The notes under the pieces were generated by a model. The model was given only the letters and a program-made list of their open reading frames with translations. It did no database searches and was not told the origin of the DNA. A stretch of DNA of 64,000 nucleotides from an uncultured Pelagibacteraceae bacterium (GTDB taxonomy: Bacteria; Pseudomonadota; Alphaproteobacteria; Pelagibacterales; Pelagibacteraceae). Each line of letters begins with the position of its first letter. Position 1 is the first letter of the stretch. Below, piece by piece: positions 1 to 12,000 of this stretch. The translations under genes were made by a program, and so were the position numbers. The stretch covers positions 1-64,000 of the forward strand of contig CACNFE010000003.1 of NCBI GenBank assembly GCA_902619595.1. The letters run 5' to 3'.

Positions 1-216
1 TCTCTTATGAGTTCTTGTTTCAAATTGCTCTCTACTTTTTTTATCTATGTGTGGCGATCTTAAAACTGTATATCTCTCAATTTTTGTTGGAAGTGGTATA
101 GGCCCCTTTATATTAGCACCAGTCCTTTTTACTGTATTAACAATTTCTTCAGTTGACTGGTCTAAAACTTTGTTGTCGTATGCCCTTAATTTAATTCTTA
201 TATTTTGCTTTTCCAT
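1..216 (-). CDS. rpsJ: 30S ribosomal protein S10 (partial, C-terminus off the window)
   Basis: The minus strand from the ATG at 214-216 reads [19 protein letters not shown] and continues with the S10 signature [17 protein letters not shown] and [13 protein letters not shown]. Only about the first 72 residues are inside the window; the frame is still open at base 1. S10 is a small-subunit protein that also serves as NusE in transcription antitermination (family knowledge). It starts 3 bp after the fusA stop, so it is probably co-transcribed with rpsL-rpsG-fusA. In the usual str/S10 arrangement tuf lies between fusA and rpsJ; here tuf is elsewhere (14450-15640). Confidence 0.95.
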   Translation of the reverse strand, partial: MEKQNIRIKLRAYDNKVLDQSTEEIVNTVKRTGANIKGPIPLPTKIERYTVLRSPHIDKKSREQFETRTHKR

Positions 217-219
217 TTT

Positions 220-2295
220 TTAACCTGTCTTTTTTGTTACTTCGTCCTGAACATTTTGCGGTACTTTTGCATAATGATCAAAGAACATAGAATATTGTGC
301 TCTACCTTGTGACATTGATCTTAATGAATTAATATAACCAAACATATTTGCCAAAGGTACCATTGCGGTGATTACTGTTGCATTTCCTCTCTGTTCTTGA
401 GTGCTAATTTGACCACGTCTACTATTTAAATCACCTATAACATCTCCCATATAATCTTCTGGTGTAACTACCTCTACCCTCATCATTGGTTCTAATAACT
501 TGAGGGTTGCTCTTGTACATGCCTCTTTGAAACACTGTCTAGAAGCAAGCTCAAAAGCTAATACACTTGAGTCAACATCATGATGTAGACCGTCTAAAAT
601 AGTAACTTTATAATCTATCATTGGAAAACCAGCTAAAATTCCATTATCAGCAACTGACTCAACACCTTTTTCAACTCCAGGAATAAATTCTTTTGGAATT
701 GCTCCACCTTTAATTTTACTTTCGACTTCTCTACCTTTGCCAGGTTCTAATGGTTCAACAGAAAGTTTTACTCTTGCAAATTGTCCGGCACCACCACTTT
801 GTTTTTTATGAGTATAATCAAACTCGCTGGGATTTTGTATTGTTTCTCTATAGGCTACTTGTGGAGCTCCAACGTTTGCTTCAACTTTAAATTCTCTCTT
901 CATTCTATCAACAATTATATCAAGATGTAATTCTCCCATTCCTTTAATAATTGTTTGGCCCGACTCCTCGTCTGAACTTACTCTAAAAGAAGGATCCTCT
1001 TTTGCTAATCTTGCTAAAGCTTCACCCATTTTTTCTTGATCGGCTTTAGTTTTTGGTTCAACTGCAATTTCTATTACTGGATCAGGAAATTCCATTGGCT
1101 CTAAAAGAACAGGTTTATCTTTATTTGCCAATGTATGTCCTGTAATAGTATTCTTTAATCCAGCTAAAGCTACAATATCACCAGCATTAGCTTCTTTAAT
1201 ATCTTCTCTAGAATTAGCATGCATCAAAAGCATTCTTCCAACTCTCTCTTCTTTATCTTTTGATGTATTGTAAATTGCAGTACCAGTTTTAACCGTACCA
1301 GAATATACTCTTATAAAAGTTAGTGATCCTACAAATGGGTCATTTGCTACTTTAAATGCTAAAGCTGAAAAAGGAGCATTATCTTCAAATTTCATCTCCA
1401 TTTCTTCATCAGAATTAGGTTTCGTCCCTTTTATTGATCCAATATCCTTAGGACTTGGTAAATAATCAACAACAGCATCTAGTAATGGCTGAACTCCCTT
1501 ATTTTTAAAAGCTGAACCAGTTAATACTGGTACAAAATCAAAACTTAAACATCCTTTTCTCACACATTTAATTAAATCCTCATTTTTAATGTCATCACCA
1601 TTTAAATAACTTTCCATTAATTTTTCATCTTGTTCTACAGCCGTCTCAACTAATTCCTGTCTATATTTTGAACAAATTTCCTTTAAATCTTCTGGTATGT
1701 CTTTTTCCTCCCACTCAGCGCCCAAGTCCTCATTTTTCCAGATTATTGCTTTCATTTTCACTAAATCTACAACACCTTGTAAGGACGACTCTATTCCAAC
1801 TGGAATTTGCATCACCAAAGGTTTTGCTCCAAGTCTCTCTTTTATCATTTCAACACATCTAAAAAAATCAGCTCCTGTCCTATCAAGCTTATTCACAAAA
1901 CAAATACGTGGAACTTTATATTTATCTGCTTGTCTCCAAACAGTCTCTGATTGGGGTTCTACACCAGCAACTCCATCAAATACTGCAACAGCACCATCTA
2001 ATACTTTAAGAGATCTCTCAACCTCAATAGTAAAATCTACGTGTCCTGGGGTATCAATAATATTTATTCTATTATCTCTCCAAAAACAGGTTGTTGCTGC
2101 TGAGGTAATTGTAATTCCTCTCTCTTGTTCCTGCTCCATCCAATCCATTGTTGCAGCACCATCGTGAACTTCACCAATTTTATGGCTCTTACCTGTATAA
2201 TAAAGAATTCTCTCTGTTGTTGTGGTTTTTCCAGCATCAATGTGAGCCATGATCCCGATGTTTCGATATTTTTCTAAAGTATGTGTTCTACTCAT
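220..2295 (-). CDS. fusA: Elongation factor G
   Basis: Translational GTPase that drives ribosomal translocation and, with RRF, ribosome recycling. The GTP-binding motifs are plain: AHIDAGKTT near residue 20, DTPGH near 83 and NKLD near 137, followed by the EF-G domains II-V to a total of 691 residues, a normal length. I place the start at [14 protein letters not shown] (ATG at 2293-2295), which lines up with known EF-G N-termini and leaves a 5-bp gap after rpsG. An in-frame upstream ATG at 2305-2307 would add four residues but lies inside the end of rpsG. It sits between rpsG and rpsJ in one minus-strand operon. Confidence 0.98.
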   Translation of the reverse strand: MSRTHTLEKYRNIGIMAHIDAGKTTTTERILYYTGKSHKIGEVHDGAATMDWMEQEQERGITITSAATTCFWRDNRINIIDTPGHVDFTIEVERSLKVLDGAVAVFDGVAGVEPQSETVWRQADKYKVPRICFVNKLDRTGADFFRCVEMIKERLGAKPLVMQIPVGIESSLQGVVDLVKMKAIIWKNEDLGAEWEEKDIPEDLKEICSKYRQELVETAVEQDEKLMESYLNGDDIKNEDLIKCVRKGCLSFDFVPVLTGSAFKNKGVQPLLDAVVDYLPSPKDIGSIKGTKPNSDEEMEMKFEDNAPFSALAFKVANDPFVGSLTFIRVYSGTVKTGTAIYNTSKDKEERVGRMLLMHANSREDIKEANAGDIVALAGLKNTITGHTLANKDKPVLLEPMEFPDPVIEIAVEPKTKADQEKMGEALARLAKEDPSFRVSSDEESGQTIIKGMGELHLDIIVDRMKREFKVEANVGAPQVAYRETIQNPSEFDYTHKKQSGGAGQFARVKLSVEPLEPGKGREVESKIKGGAIPKEFIPGVEKGVESVADNGILAGFPMIDYKVTILDGLHHDVDSSVLAFELASRQCFKEACTRATLKLLEPMMRVEVVTPEDYMGDVIGDLNSRRGQISTQEQRGNATVITAMVPLANMFGYINSLRSMSQGRAQYSMFFDHYAKVPQNVQDEVTKKTG

Positions 2296-2300
2296 ATTTA

Positions 2301-2771
2301 TTACCATCTAAAATGTGCAAAAGCTTTATTTGACTCTGCCATTTTATGTGTATCCTCTTTTTTTTTAATTGCCGCGCCCCTATTTTGATAAGCATCATAA
2401 ATCTCATTAAAAATTTTATCTGACATATTTTTATCTTTTCTTTTTCTTGAAGCATCGATTAACCATCTTAAAGCTAAAGCCTGAGATCTTTTTGATTTTA
2501 CTTCAACTGGAACTTGGTATGTTGCACCACCAACTCTCCTAGATCTTACTTCAACTGTAGGCTTTATATTGTTGATAGCCTCATTAAATACATTTAAAGG
2601 TTCATCTTTTGATTTTGTTTTGATTTTATCAATTGCCTCATAAATAATTTTTTCTGCAACTGTTTTTTTTCCATCATACATAATACTGTTTATTAATTTT
2701 GGAATAATTGTAGATTTATAAACTGGATCAACTATTGGAATTTTTTTTGGTGCTCTTTTTTTTCTAGACAT
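2301..2771 (-). CDS. rpsG: 30S ribosomal protein S7
   Basis: The 156-residue protein begins [18 protein letters not shown] and carries the S7 core [18 protein letters not shown] and [13 protein letters not shown], ending in AHFRW as most bacterial S7 proteins do. S7 nucleates assembly of the 3' domain of 16S rRNA at the head of the small subunit. It follows rpsL by 3 bp and precedes fusA by 5 bp. In E. coli, S7 represses its own operon by binding the rpsL-rpsG intercistronic RNA; the 3-bp gap here leaves no room for that site, so control, if any, would have to act elsewhere. Confidence 0.98.
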   Translation of the reverse strand: MSRKKRAPKKIPIVDPVYKSTIIPKLINSIMYDGKKTVAEKIIYEAIDKIKTKSKDEPLNVFNEAINNIKPTVEVRSRRVGGATYQVPVEVKSKRSQALALRWLIDASRKRKDKNMSDKIFNEIYDAYQNRGAAIKKKEDTHKMAESNKAFAHFRW

Positions 2772-2774
2772 AAA

Positions 2775-3146
2775 TTATTTTCCTTTTTTTGCACCGTATT
2801 TAGATCTTTGCTGTTTTCTTGCTGTAACACCCTGCGTATCTAAATTTCCTCTTAATATATGATAACGTACACCTGGCAAATCTTTAACTCTCCCGCCTCT
2901 GATAAGAACTACAGAGTGCTCTTGAAGGTTATGACCTTCACCAGGTATATAAGATGTAACTTCATGACCATTGGATAACCTTACCCTTGCTACTTTTCTT
3001 AAAGCTGAATTTGGTTTCTTTGGTGTTGTTGTATAAACCTTAACACATACACCTCTCTTTTGAGGGGATTTTTCTAACGCAGGAACTTTATCTCTTGATG
3101 AAGGTCTACGTCTTCTTTTTCTTAATAACTGGTTTATAGTCGGCAT
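2775..3146 (-). CDS. rpsL: 30S ribosomal protein S12
   Basis: A 123-residue S12, the decoding-centre protein. The conserved loops [14 protein letters not shown] (residues 39-52) and [12 protein letters not shown] (85-96) are intact. Lysines at positions 43 and 88 are the wild-type residues at the classical streptomycin-resistance sites, and Asp89 (methylthiolated in E. coli) is present. It is the first gene of the rpsL-rpsG-fusA-rpsJ unit. A 157-bp leader before it contains a candidate promoter and two hairpins, so this unit can be transcribed apart from rpoBC upstream. Confidence 0.98.
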   Translation of the reverse strand: MPTINQLLRKRRRRPSSRDKVPALEKSPQKRGVCVKVYTTTPKKPNSALRKVARVRLSNGHEVTSYIPGEGHNLQEHSVVLIRGGRVKDLPGVRYHILRGNLDTQGVTARKQQRSKYGAKKGK

Positions 3147-3172
3147 AAATTTTAAAGTATTTTTTGAGTAAG

Positions 3173-3192
3173 AAATAACTGACAGGTTATTT
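3173..3192 (-). promoter_or_regulatory. Hairpin 1 in the rpsL leader
   Basis: On the plus strand AAATAAC (3173-3179) is followed by a 6-nt loop and GTTATTT (3186-3192), a perfect 7-bp inverted repeat. In the minus-strand mRNA it lies about 27 nt upstream of the rpsL ATG, inside the transcribed leader. It could be an autoregulatory or processing structure. No function can be shown from this sequence alone. Confidence 0.4.
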
Positions 3193-3204
3193 AGTGGCAG
3201 CGTT

Positions 3205-3223
3205 TAATGCCCCAATGGCATTA
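3205..3223 (-). promoter_or_regulatory. Hairpin 2 in the rpsL leader
   Basis: TAATGCC (3205-3211), loop CCAAT, GGCATTA (3217-3223): a perfect 7-bp stem that is GC-richer than its surroundings. It lies between the candidate promoter and rpsL. It has no U-run after it on the minus strand, so it is not a standard intrinsic terminator. A ribosomal-protein binding leader is possible but unproven. Confidence 0.4.
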
Positions 3224-3246
3224 CATTCCAACCAAAAAATATGGCC

Positions 3247-3274
3247 AAAATACTATAGAAATTGTTTTTGTCAA
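3247..3274 (-). promoter_or_regulatory. Candidate sigma-70 promoter for rpsL-rpsG-fusA-rpsJ
   Basis: Read on the minus strand, TTGACA (3274-3269) is a perfect -35 box, followed after 16 bp by TATTTT (3252-3247) as a -10 box. It lies in the only sizeable gap (157 bp) between rpoC and rpsL and would give a leader of roughly 95 nt. Position and -35 match are good; the -10 match is moderate. Confidence 0.55.
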
Positions 3275-3303
3275 ATTAAAACGTTTATAAAAATTGTAAA
3301 TTT

Positions 3304-6300
3304 TTATTGATTTACTTGGGTTTCTGAGGGTTCAGATTTTTCCTGCTCAGCAAGAAATTTATTATCATCATCTATGGCTCTTTTGTTCCAATCGTTCTTG
3401 ATGGTACCTGTTCCTGCAGGTACCAATCTACCTACAATAACATTCTCCTTTAGTCCCAATAGAGTGTCGGTTTTGCCTTTAATTGCCGCATCTGTAAGAA
3501 CTCTTGTTGTTTCTTGAAACGAAGCAGCAGAAATAAAGGACTCAGTTTGCAATGAAGCTTTTGTAATACCCATTAGTACTCTTTCACCAACCGCTGGTTT
3601 TTTACCATCTGATTTAAGTTTTTCATTCATATTATCAAATTTTATTCGATCGATTATTTCTCCAGGTAATAAATTTGAGTCACCAGAATGTTTAACTTCA
3701 ATTTTTTTCAACATTTGCCTTAGAATAGTTTCTATGTGCTTGTCATTAATTACTACACCCTGTAATCTATAAACCTCTTGTACCTGATTAACAAAATATT
3801 CTGTTAATTCCTCAATACCTAAGATTCTTAAAATATCATGTGGCAATGGTTGTCCATCCAATAAATATTCGCCTTTTTTAATTTTTTCACCCTGATTAAA
3901 ATTAATATGTTTGCCTTTAGGTATTAAATAATTTGAAGTTTCACCACTATCGGATACAATTGAAACTCTTTGTTTGCCTCTTACTTCTTTACCAAATAAT
4001 ACTTTTCCATCGTTTTCTGCAATAATAGCGCTATCTTTTGCTTTTCTGGCTTCAAAAAGTTCTGCTACCCTCGGTAATCCTCCTGTTATATCTTTAGTTT
4101 TAGAAGTTTCTTTTGGAAGTCTTGCAATTACATCTCCTGCAAATATTTTTTGGCCATCTTTCACTGATAAAATAGAGTCTGGTACTAAATAATATCTAGC
4201 TTCATTGTCATCAGCTTTTTTAATTACATTTCCTTTTTCATCTCTTAAAGTAATTCTAGGTTTTAGATCTGTATTTTTTGATTGAGATCTCCAATCAATT
4301 ACTGCTTTTGACTCTATTCCTGTTTCATCATCTAAAGTTTCAGAAAGCGTTACTCCATCAATTAAATCAACATAATTAACGATACCACTTTTTTCGGCTA
4401 TTACGGGGGTTGTATAAGGATCCCACTCACAAATCTTTGCATTTTTTTTAATCTTGTCTCCATTTTTAAAAAAAATTTTTGATCCATAAGGTACTTTGTA
4501 AATAGCTATTTGTAGACCATTATCATCCTCTATTGAAAGTTGAGTATTTCTTCCCATTACAATTTGATTTTTCTTAGAGTCCTCTAAGAGATTTGTATTA
4601 ATTATCTTCAATGTACCTTCGTTTTTACTTACAATTTGTGAATCTTGTTTTATTGATGCAGTTCCACCGACATGGAAAGTTCTCATGGTTAATTGAGTTC
4701 CTGGCTCACCAATAGATTGGGCAGATATCATACCTATTGCCTCTCCTACATGAACCATTTTTCCTCTTGATAAATCTCTCCCGTAGCTCATTGCGCATAC
4801 CCCTTTTTTAGATCCACAAGTTATCACTGAATAAACTTGAATAGATTTAACACCGGCTGCATCAATTTTTTCACATGCTGATTCATCTATCATGTCACCC
4901 TTTTTAATAATTTTTTCACCCGTTATCGGGTTTTTAATATCATTAGCCGCAACTCTTCCAAGAGCCCTTTCAGCTAAAGTAACTATTACATTTCCACCCT
5001 CTATAATTTCTGATAAATTTATACTTCCAGGTTTACCACAATCGCACGCTTTTTTTGTTATAGTCAAATCTTGGGCAACATCGCATAATCTTCTTGTTAA
5101 ATAACCTGAGTTTGCAGTTTTTAAAGCTGTATCAGCTAGACCTTTTCTAGCTCCGTGAGTAGAATTAAAATATTCAAGAGCTGTAAGACCTTCTTTAAAA
5201 TTTGATGTAATAGGTGACTCGATAATCTCACCAGAAGGTTTTGCTATCAGGCCTCTCATTCCTGCTAATTGTTTCATTTGAGCAGCAGATCCTCTTGCGC
5301 CTGAATCGGCCATCATAAACACAGAATTTACTTTTAATCCATCTTTAGTATTTTCAGTTGCTGAAATTCTTTTCATCATTTCAGAAGCTACTCTATCTGT
5401 ACATTTTGACCATGCATCAACAACTTTGTTATATTTTTCACCTCTTGTAATAAGACCTTCGGCATATTGGTTCTCATAATCTGTAATTAGTTTTTTAGTC
5501 TCCTCGATTAATTGTGCTTTATTTTCTGGAATAATTAAATCATCTTTACCAAAAGAAATTCCTGCTTTAAATGCGTGTTTGAAACCTAAATCTTTTAATT
5601 TATCACAAAAGATTACTGTATTTTTTTGACCAGTAAATCTAAAAACTATATCAATTATTTCTGAAACTATTTTTTTTGGTAAAAGCCTATCAACTAAAGA
5701 AAATTTAATGTCTTTATTTTTTGGAAGTAAATTCGCTAAGAGAAATCTTCCAACTGTGCTTGTAAATTTTTCATATTTGACTTTGCCTTTCTCATCTACT
5801 GTTTCAAATCTGGAGACAATTCTTGAATGCACATTTATTTTTCCAGATTCTAAACCCTGTTCAATTTCTGAATTATTTACAAAATATCCCTCTATTTTTT
5901 CAGTTTGGTATGGTGGTTGTGATAAATAATAAATTCCCAAAATCATATCCTGACTTGGAACGATAATTGGTTTTCCATTAGAAGGACTGAGAATATTATT
6001 CGTTGACATCATAAGCACACGTGCCTCTAGCTGTGCTTCTAAACTCAGTGGGATATGTACAGCCATTTGGTCTCCATCAAAATCTGCATTAAACGCTGCA
6101 CATGTTAAAGGGTGAAGTTCTATAGCATCGCCTTCAATCAATTTTGGCTCAAATGCTTGAACACCTAATCTATGCAAAGTAGGTGCACGGTTTAGAATTA
6201 TTGGATGTTCTCTAACAATTAATTCTAATGCATCCCAAACTGCATTTGTTTCTTTTTCAACTAGTTTTTTAGCTTGTTTAATTGTTGATGCCAGGCCAAG

Positions 6301-7476
6301 TTTATTTAGCCTTGCATATAAAAAAGGTTTGAATAATTCTAAAGCCATTTTTTTTGGTAATCCACACTCATGAAGCTTCAAATCTGGACCCACAACAATC
6401 ACTGATCGACCAGAATAATCAACACGTTTACCTAAAAGATTTTGTCTAAATCTACCTTGCTTACCTTTTAACATCTCCGCGAGTGATTTTAATGGACGTT
6501 TACCGGTTCCAGTTATTACTCTTCCTCTTCTTCCATTATCAAATAATGCATCAACCGACTCTTGGAGCATTCTTTTCTCATTTCTAATTATTATATCTGG
6601 AGCTTTTAAGTCCATTAATCGTTTTAATCTGTTATTTCTATTTATTACTCTTCTATACAAATCATTTAAATCTGATGTTGCAAATCTTCCACCATCTAGA
6701 GGAACCAAAGGTCTTAATTCAGGTGGAATAACTGGAATAGTTGTAAGTATCATCCACTCAGGCTTATTACCTGTCTCAATAAAAGAGTCTATAAGTTTAA
6801 GTCTCTTAATCGATCTCTCTTCAGCAACTTTTGATTTTGTTTCTTTAATATTTTTTAATAAAACTTCTCTTTCTTTTTTTAAATCTACAGACTTAAGTAT
6901 CTCTAATATTGCTTCAGCGCCAATACCAGCTGAGAAAGCATCTTCGCCGTGTTCTTCTTGATATTTTGCAAGCTCGTCTTCAGTTAACAATTGATTTTTT
7001 TTAAGGTCAGTCAAGCCAGGTTCAATAACTATAAAGCTCTCAAAATATAATACCCTTTCAACTTCTTTCAATTTCATATCAATTGCTAGTGAAATTCTGC
7101 TAGGTAATGATTTTAAAAACCATATATGAGCAACAGGTGTAGCAAGATTTATGTGGCCCATTCTTTCTCTTCTTACATTTGACTTTGTAACCTCAACTCC
7201 ACATTTCTCACATATTATACCTCTAAACTTCATTCTTTTGTATTTTCCACAAAGACATTCGTAGTCTTTAATTGGTCCAAAAATTCTAGAACAGAAAAGT
7301 CCATCCTTTTCAGGTCTGAAGGTTCTGTAGTTAATTGTTTCGGGTTTTTTTATTTCTCCGTAGGTCCAAGATTTAATTTTTTCAGGACTAGCTAAAGTAA
7401 TTTTAATGCTATTAAAATTTTGTGCTTCTGAGATATCGCTACTATTTTTAAATAAATCTCTTAAATCTTTTTTCAT
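3304..7476 (-). CDS. rpoC: DNA-directed RNA polymerase subunit beta'
   Basis: A 1390-residue beta' subunit, close to the proteobacterial norm. The N-terminal zinc ribbon has Cys74, Cys76, Cys89 and Cys92. The catalytic NADFDGD loop that binds the active-site magnesium is present near residue 460. The second zinc site (CDCGKPGS and CGSKKGVC) and the C-terminal trigger/rim regions follow. It starts 1 bp after the rpoB stop, so the two are translationally close. No frameshift is seen. Confidence 0.99.
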   Translation of the reverse strand: MKKDLRDLFKNSSDISEAQNFNSIKITLASPEKIKSWTYGEIKKPETINYRTFRPEKDGLFCSRIFGPIKDYECLCGKYKRMKFRGIICEKCGVEVTKSNVRRERMGHINLATPVAHIWFLKSLPSRISLAIDMKLKEVERVLYFESFIVIEPGLTDLKKNQLLTEDELAKYQEEHGEDAFSAGIGAEAILEILKSVDLKKEREVLLKNIKETKSKVAEERSIKRLKLIDSFIETGNKPEWMILTTIPVIPPELRPLVPLDGGRFATSDLNDLYRRVINRNNRLKRLMDLKAPDIIIRNEKRMLQESVDALFDNGRRGRVITGTGKRPLKSLAEMLKGKQGRFRQNLLGKRVDYSGRSVIVVGPDLKLHECGLPKKMALELFKPFLYARLNKLGLASTIKQAKKLVEKETNAVWDALELIVREHPIILNRAPTLHRLGVQAFEPKLIEGDAIELHPLTCAAFNADFDGDQMAVHIPLSLEAQLEARVLMMSTNNILSPSNGKPIIVPSQDMILGIYYLSQPPYQTEKIEGYFVNNSEIEQGLESGKINVHSRIVSRFETVDEKGKVKYEKFTSTVGRFLLANLLPKNKDIKFSLVDRLLPKKIVSEIIDIVFRFTGQKNTVIFCDKLKDLGFKHAFKAGISFGKDDLIIPENKAQLIEETKKLITDYENQYAEGLITRGEKYNKVVDAWSKCTDRVASEMMKRISATENTKDGLKVNSVFMMADSGARGSAAQMKQLAGMRGLIAKPSGEIIESPITSNFKEGLTALEYFNSTHGARKGLADTALKTANSGYLTRRLCDVAQDLTITKKACDCGKPGSINLSEIIEGGNVIVTLAERALGRVAANDIKNPITGEKIIKKGDMIDESACEKIDAAGVKSIQVYSVITCGSKKGVCAMSYGRDLSRGKMVHVGEAIGMISAQSIGEPGTQLTMRTFHVGGTASIKQDSQIVSKNEGTLKIINTNLLEDSKKNQIVMGRNTQLSIEDDNGLQIAIYKVPYGSKIFFKNGDKIKKNAKICEWDPYTTPVIAEKSGIVNYVDLIDGVTLSETLDDETGIESKAVIDWRSQSKNTDLKPRITLRDEKGNVIKKADDNEARYYLVPDSILSVKDGQKIFAGDVIARLPKETSKTKDITGGLPRVAELFEARKAKDSAIIAENDGKVLFGKEVRGKQRVSIVSDSGETSNYLIPKGKHINFNQGEKIKKGEYLLDGQPLPHDILRILGIEELTEYFVNQVQEVYRLQGVVINDKHIETILRQMLKKIEVKHSGDSNLLPGEIIDRIKFDNMNEKLKSDGKKPAVGERVLMGITKASLQTESFISAASFQETTRVLTDAAIKGKTDTLLGLKENVIVGRLVPAGTGTIKNDWNKRAIDDDNKFLAEQEKSEPSETQVNQ

Positions 7477-7477
7477 T

Positions 7478-10400
7478 TTAATTTAATTCCACGTTAAGAG
7501 CTAAAGCTTTAATTTCTTTGACTAAAACATTGAATGACTCTGGTATTCCAGACTCAAAATTCTCCTCACCTTTAACTATTGTTTCATAAACTTTTACTCT
7601 ACCTGCCACATCATCTGATTTTACAGTTAAAATTTCCTGTAAAGTATAAGATGCTCCATAAGCTTCAAGTGCCCATACTTCCATTTCTCCAAATCTTTGG
7701 CCACCAAGTTGTGCTTTACCTCCCAATGGTTGTTGAGTAACTAAACTGTATGGACCTGTTGATCTAGCATGAATTTTATCTTCAACCAAATGATGAAGTT
7801 TAAGCATATAAATAGTACCAACTGTAACTTCACGATCAAATTTTTCACCCGTTCTACCATCCCACAATTCTGTTTGTCCAGAATTTGGCAAATCTGCAAG
7901 CTCTAACATTTTTGTAACATCTCTCTCTTTGGCTCCATCAAAAACTGGTGTAGAAATTGGGACACCATTTTGTAAATTTTCGCATAAATCTTTAAATTCA
8001 ACTTTGTTTAGTTTATCTAAACTATCCTCAAAAGTATCTTTTCCATAAACTGACTTTAAAAAGTTTGATATTTTTTCATTTTTTTCAGCTTTTTTTTGAT
8101 TCTCATTTATTAGATTTTTTACCTTTTCTCCTAACTCTGTACATGCCCAACCTAAGTGTGTTTCAAGTATTTGACCAACATTCATACGACTCGGTACACC
8201 TAGAGGGTTAAGCACAATGTCAACTGGTTTACCATTTTTCCGGTATGGCATGTCCTCTAATGGAACAATTTTACTTACAACACCTTTGTTTCCATGTCTT
8301 CCAGACATTTTATCCCCTGGTCTTAATCTTCTTTTTATTGCTACAAAAACTTTAACCATTTTCATTACGCTAGGAAGCAATTCATCACCTTGTCTTATTT
8401 TTAAAACCTTGTCCTCAAATCGTTCTTGTATATCTTGTTTTGCCTTATTAAACTGATCTTTAAGTTGATTTAAACTGTCATCTTTTTTTTGATCTCCAAT
8501 ATTTATTTTAAATAAATCATTAATTGATATTTTATCAATATTATCTGCATTTATTTTTGATCCTTGGTCCACATCTTTCATCTTTTTATTTAAAACTTGG
8601 CCCTCAACGATTTGTAGTGCTCTTTGCTTAATACTTCTCTCAAGAATCTCTTCCTCAACAATTTTATCTTGTTGAACAGAATCAATTTCTGATCTCTCTA
8701 TAGTTATTGATCTTTCATCTTTATCAATACCATGACGGTTAAAAACTCTTACATCAACAACAATACCACCACTACCGCTAGGCATCTTTAAAGAAGTATC
8801 TGTTACATCGATTGCCTTTTCACCAAAAATGGATCTTAAAAGTTTTTCCTCTGGACCTGATGCTGTATCACCTTTAGGTGTTACTTTTCCGACTAAAATA
8901 TCACCAGGCTTAACTTCTGCTCCAATATAGACAATTCCGGATTCATCTAAATTTTTGAGAGCCTCTTCATTAACATTCGGAATATCTCTTGTAATATCTT
9001 CCTCACCAAGTTTTGTATCTCTTGCCATAACCTCATATTCTTCTATATGAACAGATGTAAAAACATCATCAGTTACGCATCTTTCTGAAATAAGAATTGA
9101 ATCTTCAAAATTGTATCCTTGCCAAGGCATAAAAGCCACAGTAACGTTTTTTCCTAAAGCTAGTTCACCAAGTTTTGTGGAAGGACCATCAGCTATAATG
9201 TCACCTGATTTTACTTTATCTCCAACTCTGACCAGTGGTTTTTGGTTTATACATGTATTTTGATTTGATCTTTTAAATTTCTGTAAATTGTAAATATCTA
9301 CACCAGATTTTGTAAAATCTGTTTCACCCGTCGCCTTAATTACGATCCTTTTTCCATCAATTTTATCAACTATACCATCTCTTTTTGCAACAATCGTCAC
9401 TCCAGAGTCTAGAGCAACATCACTTTCAATACCAGTTCCTACTAATGGTGACTCAGGCTTTAATAAAGGAACCGCTTGTCTCATCATGTTTGATCCCATT
9501 AAAGCTCTATTTGCATCATCGTTTTCTAAAAAAGGTATTAAAGAGGCTGCAACTGAAACTAGTTGTTTTGGTGATACGTCTATATAATCAATATTCTCTG
9601 GTTTTGATAATATAAAATTTAAATTTTGTCTGCATGAAACTAAATTCTCCGTAAATTTTCCATTTTTATCTATTTTTGAATTAGCTTGGGCTATAGTAAA
9701 ATTACCCTCTTCCATTGCTGACAAATATTCAATTTTTTCTTCAACAACACCGTTCTTCACTTTTTTGTACGGACTTTCAATAAATCCATACTTATTAATT
9801 TTTGAATAAGTTGATAAACTATTAATTAAACCAATGTTTGGACCTTCTGGAGTTTCTATAGGACATATTCTTCCATAATGAGTTGGATGGACATCTCTTA
9901 CCTCAAAACCAGCTCTTTCTCTAGTTAAACCACCTGGACCAAGCGCTGATACTCTTCTCTTATGAGTAATTTCAGATAAAGGATTGGTTTGATCCATAAA
10001 TTGTGAAAGCTGAGATGTTGCAAAAAAATCTTTAAGCGAAACAGTTAATGGTTTTGCATTTATTAAATCTTGTGGCATAGTTGACTCCACATCAAGTGTG
10101 GTCATTTTTTCTTTAATAGCTCTTTCCATTCTATAAACACCAATTCTTGCTTGATTTTCAACAAGTTCACCAACTGATCGAACTCTTCTATTAGCTAAAT
10201 GGTCGATATCATCTACCTCATCCTTGCCATCTCTCAAATCTAACATTTTCTTTATAATTGCAATGATGTCATCATTTCTTAAAATGGTTATTTTATCTGA
10301 GCAATTTAAATTTAGTCTAGAATTCATTTTAACTCGACCCACATCAGATAAATCATACCTGTCAGAGCTAAAAAATAAATTATTAAAAATTTGAGTTGCT

Positions 10401-11560
10401 ATTTCAATGGTTGGTGGTTCTCCCGGTCTCAAAACTTTATATATTTCGGTAATTGCATCATTCTTATTATTATTTTTATCGTTAAACAAAGTTTGTAATA
10501 AATACGGACCTTTATTAATTGAATTTGTTGAAGAAATTAAGATAGAAGTAATATTATTATCTAGAATTTTTTTAATTATTGTTTCATTTAGTTCTGTTCC
10601 AATTTTAAAAGTTTCCTCACCGCAAACTATATCTTTGTGAAGAAATTTTCCAAACAAGGATTGATCTGAAACAAAAATTTCTTTTAAACCACCATCATAT
10701 AGTTTTTTGGCATTCAAAAAGTTTGTTTTTTCTCCTGCTTTAATAACAGTTTTACCCGTCTTAGCGTCAATTATTTCCTCTGAAAAATTTTTAGACTTGT
10801 AATTTTCTGGGTTAAATTTTGTTTTCCATTTTTTTATTTTGATATCGTAACTGTAATTTTCTTTATCAAAAAATTCATTCACGATATCATCTTTTGAATA
10901 TCCTAAAGCAAGTAGTAAGGTTGATACATAAATCTTCTTTTTTCTATCTATTCTAAAATAAAGCAAATCTTTCACATCATATTCAAAGTCAATCCATGAG
11001 CCTCTGTTTGGGATTACTCTACAATTAAATAAAAGTTTTCCACTTGCGTGAGATTTACCTTTGTCATGATCGAAAAATACGCCAGGACTTCTATGCATCT
11101 GATTTACAACAACTCTTTGAACACCATTGGTAATAAATGTTCCGCTATTTGTCATCATAGGGACTTCTCCCATATAAACTTCTTGTTCTTTAGCAGACAA
11201 AATTTCTTTAGTGTTGTTTTCTTGATCAATATCGTAAACAACTAATCTTAAAGTACATTTAAGAGAGGAAGAATAAGTGAGACCTCGTTGTATGCACTCC
11301 TCAACATCAAATTTTGGTTTTTCCAATCTATACGAAACATACTCTAGAGTTGCCTTATCATTTAAATCTTCAATTGGAAAAATACTTTTAAAAACCCTGT
11401 CAAATCCTTTAACTAAATTTTGATCAACAATTTCTTTAAATTCAGTTAATTGTTTATATGAATTTTTTTGTACCTCTATTAAGTTTGGAATTGATAAACC
11501 TTCTTTGAGTTTACCAAAGTTTTTTCTTATGTTTTTTTTCTCAGTAAAAGATAATAGCAT
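7478..11560 (-). CDS. rpoB: DNA-directed RNA polymerase subunit beta
   Basis: A 1360-residue beta subunit. The rifampicin region reads [21 protein letters not shown] followed by [19 protein letters not shown], the sensitive-type sequence as far as the usual resistance positions go. Further on, [17 protein letters not shown] and [24 protein letters not shown] mark the active-site face and C-terminus. It lies 53 bp after rplL, with a hairpin in that gap, and 1 bp before rpoC. This is the standard rplKAJL-rpoBC order. Confidence 0.99.
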   Translation of the reverse strand: MLLSFTEKKNIRKNFGKLKEGLSIPNLIEVQKNSYKQLTEFKEIVDQNLVKGFDRVFKSIFPIEDLNDKATLEYVSYRLEKPKFDVEECIQRGLTYSSSLKCTLRLVVYDIDQENNTKEILSAKEQEVYMGEVPMMTNSGTFITNGVQRVVVNQMHRSPGVFFDHDKGKSHASGKLLFNCRVIPNRGSWIDFEYDVKDLLYFRIDRKKKIYVSTLLLALGYSKDDIVNEFFDKENYSYDIKIKKWKTKFNPENYKSKNFSEEIIDAKTGKTVIKAGEKTNFLNAKKLYDGGLKEIFVSDQSLFGKFLHKDIVCGEETFKIGTELNETIIKKILDNNITSILISSTNSINKGPYLLQTLFNDKNNNKNDAITEIYKVLRPGEPPTIEIATQIFNNLFFSSDRYDLSDVGRVKMNSRLNLNCSDKITILRNDDIIAIIKKMLDLRDGKDEVDDIDHLANRRVRSVGELVENQARIGVYRMERAIKEKMTTLDVESTMPQDLINAKPLTVSLKDFFATSQLSQFMDQTNPLSEITHKRRVSALGPGGLTRERAGFEVRDVHPTHYGRICPIETPEGPNIGLINSLSTYSKINKYGFIESPYKKVKNGVVEEKIEYLSAMEEGNFTIAQANSKIDKNGKFTENLVSCRQNLNFILSKPENIDYIDVSPKQLVSVAASLIPFLENDDANRALMGSNMMRQAVPLLKPESPLVGTGIESDVALDSGVTIVAKRDGIVDKIDGKRIVIKATGETDFTKSGVDIYNLQKFKRSNQNTCINQKPLVRVGDKVKSGDIIADGPSTKLGELALGKNVTVAFMPWQGYNFEDSILISERCVTDDVFTSVHIEEYEVMARDTKLGEEDITRDIPNVNEEALKNLDESGIVYIGAEVKPGDILVGKVTPKGDTASGPEEKLLRSIFGEKAIDVTDTSLKMPSGSGGIVVDVRVFNRHGIDKDERSITIERSEIDSVQQDKIVEEEILERSIKQRALQIVEGQVLNKKMKDVDQGSKINADNIDKISINDLFKINIGDQKKDDSLNQLKDQFNKAKQDIQERFEDKVLKIRQGDELLPSVMKMVKVFVAIKRRLRPGDKMSGRHGNKGVVSKIVPLEDMPYRKNGKPVDIVLNPLGVPSRMNVGQILETHLGWACTELGEKVKNLINENQKKAEKNEKISNFLKSVYGKDTFEDSLDKLNKVEFKDLCENLQNGVPISTPVFDGAKERDVTKMLELADLPNSGQTELWDGRTGEKFDREVTVGTIYMLKLHHLVEDKIHARSTGPYSLVTQQPLGGKAQLGGQRFGEMEVWALEAYGASYTLQEILTVKSDDVAGRVKVYETIVKGEENFESGIPESFNVLVKEIKALALNVELN

Positions 11561-11571
11561 CTATAACTATC

Positions 11572-11593
11572 GCTAGTTAAATTAATAACTAGC
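11572..11593 (-). promoter_or_regulatory. Hairpin between rplL and rpoB (attenuator- or processing-like)
   Basis: GCTAGTTA (11572-11579), 6-nt loop, TAACTAGC (11586-11593): a perfect 8-bp inverted repeat in the 53-bp rplL-rpoB gap. On the transcribed minus strand it is not followed by a U-run. In E. coli this same gap carries a partial terminator and an RNase III site that lower rpoB relative to rplL; this hairpin is in the equivalent place. That functional analogy is inference. Confidence 0.5.
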
Positions 11594-11613
11594 AATTTAA
11601 TTTTTTAATTTAT

Positions 11614-11985
11614 TTACTTAAGTTCTACTTTTGCTCCAGCAGCTTCTAGTTTAGCCTTTATTTCTTCAGCTTCTTTTTTATTAACACCAGATTTTACTTC
11701 CTTCGGAGCGCCTTCAACTAAATCTTTAGCCTCTTTTAAACCTAAAGAAGTAACTGCACGTATTTCTTTAATAACATTAATTTTTTTATCTCCTGCTGAG
11801 GATAACATTACTGTGAACTCACTTTTCTCTTCAGTTGGTGCAGCTCCACCAGCGGCAGCAGGTGCAGCGGCTACAGCAGCAGCTGCAGATACTCCCCATT
11901 TTTCCTCTAATTGTTTTGATAGTTCAGCCGCTTCAACTACGGTCAAACTCGATAGATCTTCTATAATTTTATTTAGGTCAGCCAT
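11614..11985 (-). CDS. rplL: 50S ribosomal protein L7/L12
   Basis: A 123-residue stalk protein. The N-terminal dimerisation segment (about 1-33) is followed by an Ala-rich hinge (about 34-52) and the C-terminal factor-binding domain with [28 protein letters not shown]. Several L7/L12 dimers bind L10 and recruit EF-G and EF-Tu. It is 15 bp downstream of rplJ and upstream of rpoB. Confidence 0.98.
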   Translation of the reverse strand: MADLNKIIEDLSSLTVVEAAELSKQLEEKWGVSAAAAVAAAPAAAGGAAPTEEKSEFTVMLSSAGDKKINVIKEIRAVTSLGLKEAKDLVEGAPKEVKSGVNKKEAEEIKAKLEAAGAKVELK

Positions 11986-12000
11986 AAATTTTATCCAAGG

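Noticed and set aside
1697..2167. Open frame of 156 codons on the plus strand inside fusA
   Set aside because: It is the shadow of the conserved EF-G N-terminal coding sequence on the other strand; there is no start signal and no recognisable protein.
3205..3223. rpoC transcription terminator
   Set aside because: The stem is GC-richer than average but has no U-run after it on the minus strand, and it lies downstream of the rpsL promoter, in the rpsL leader.
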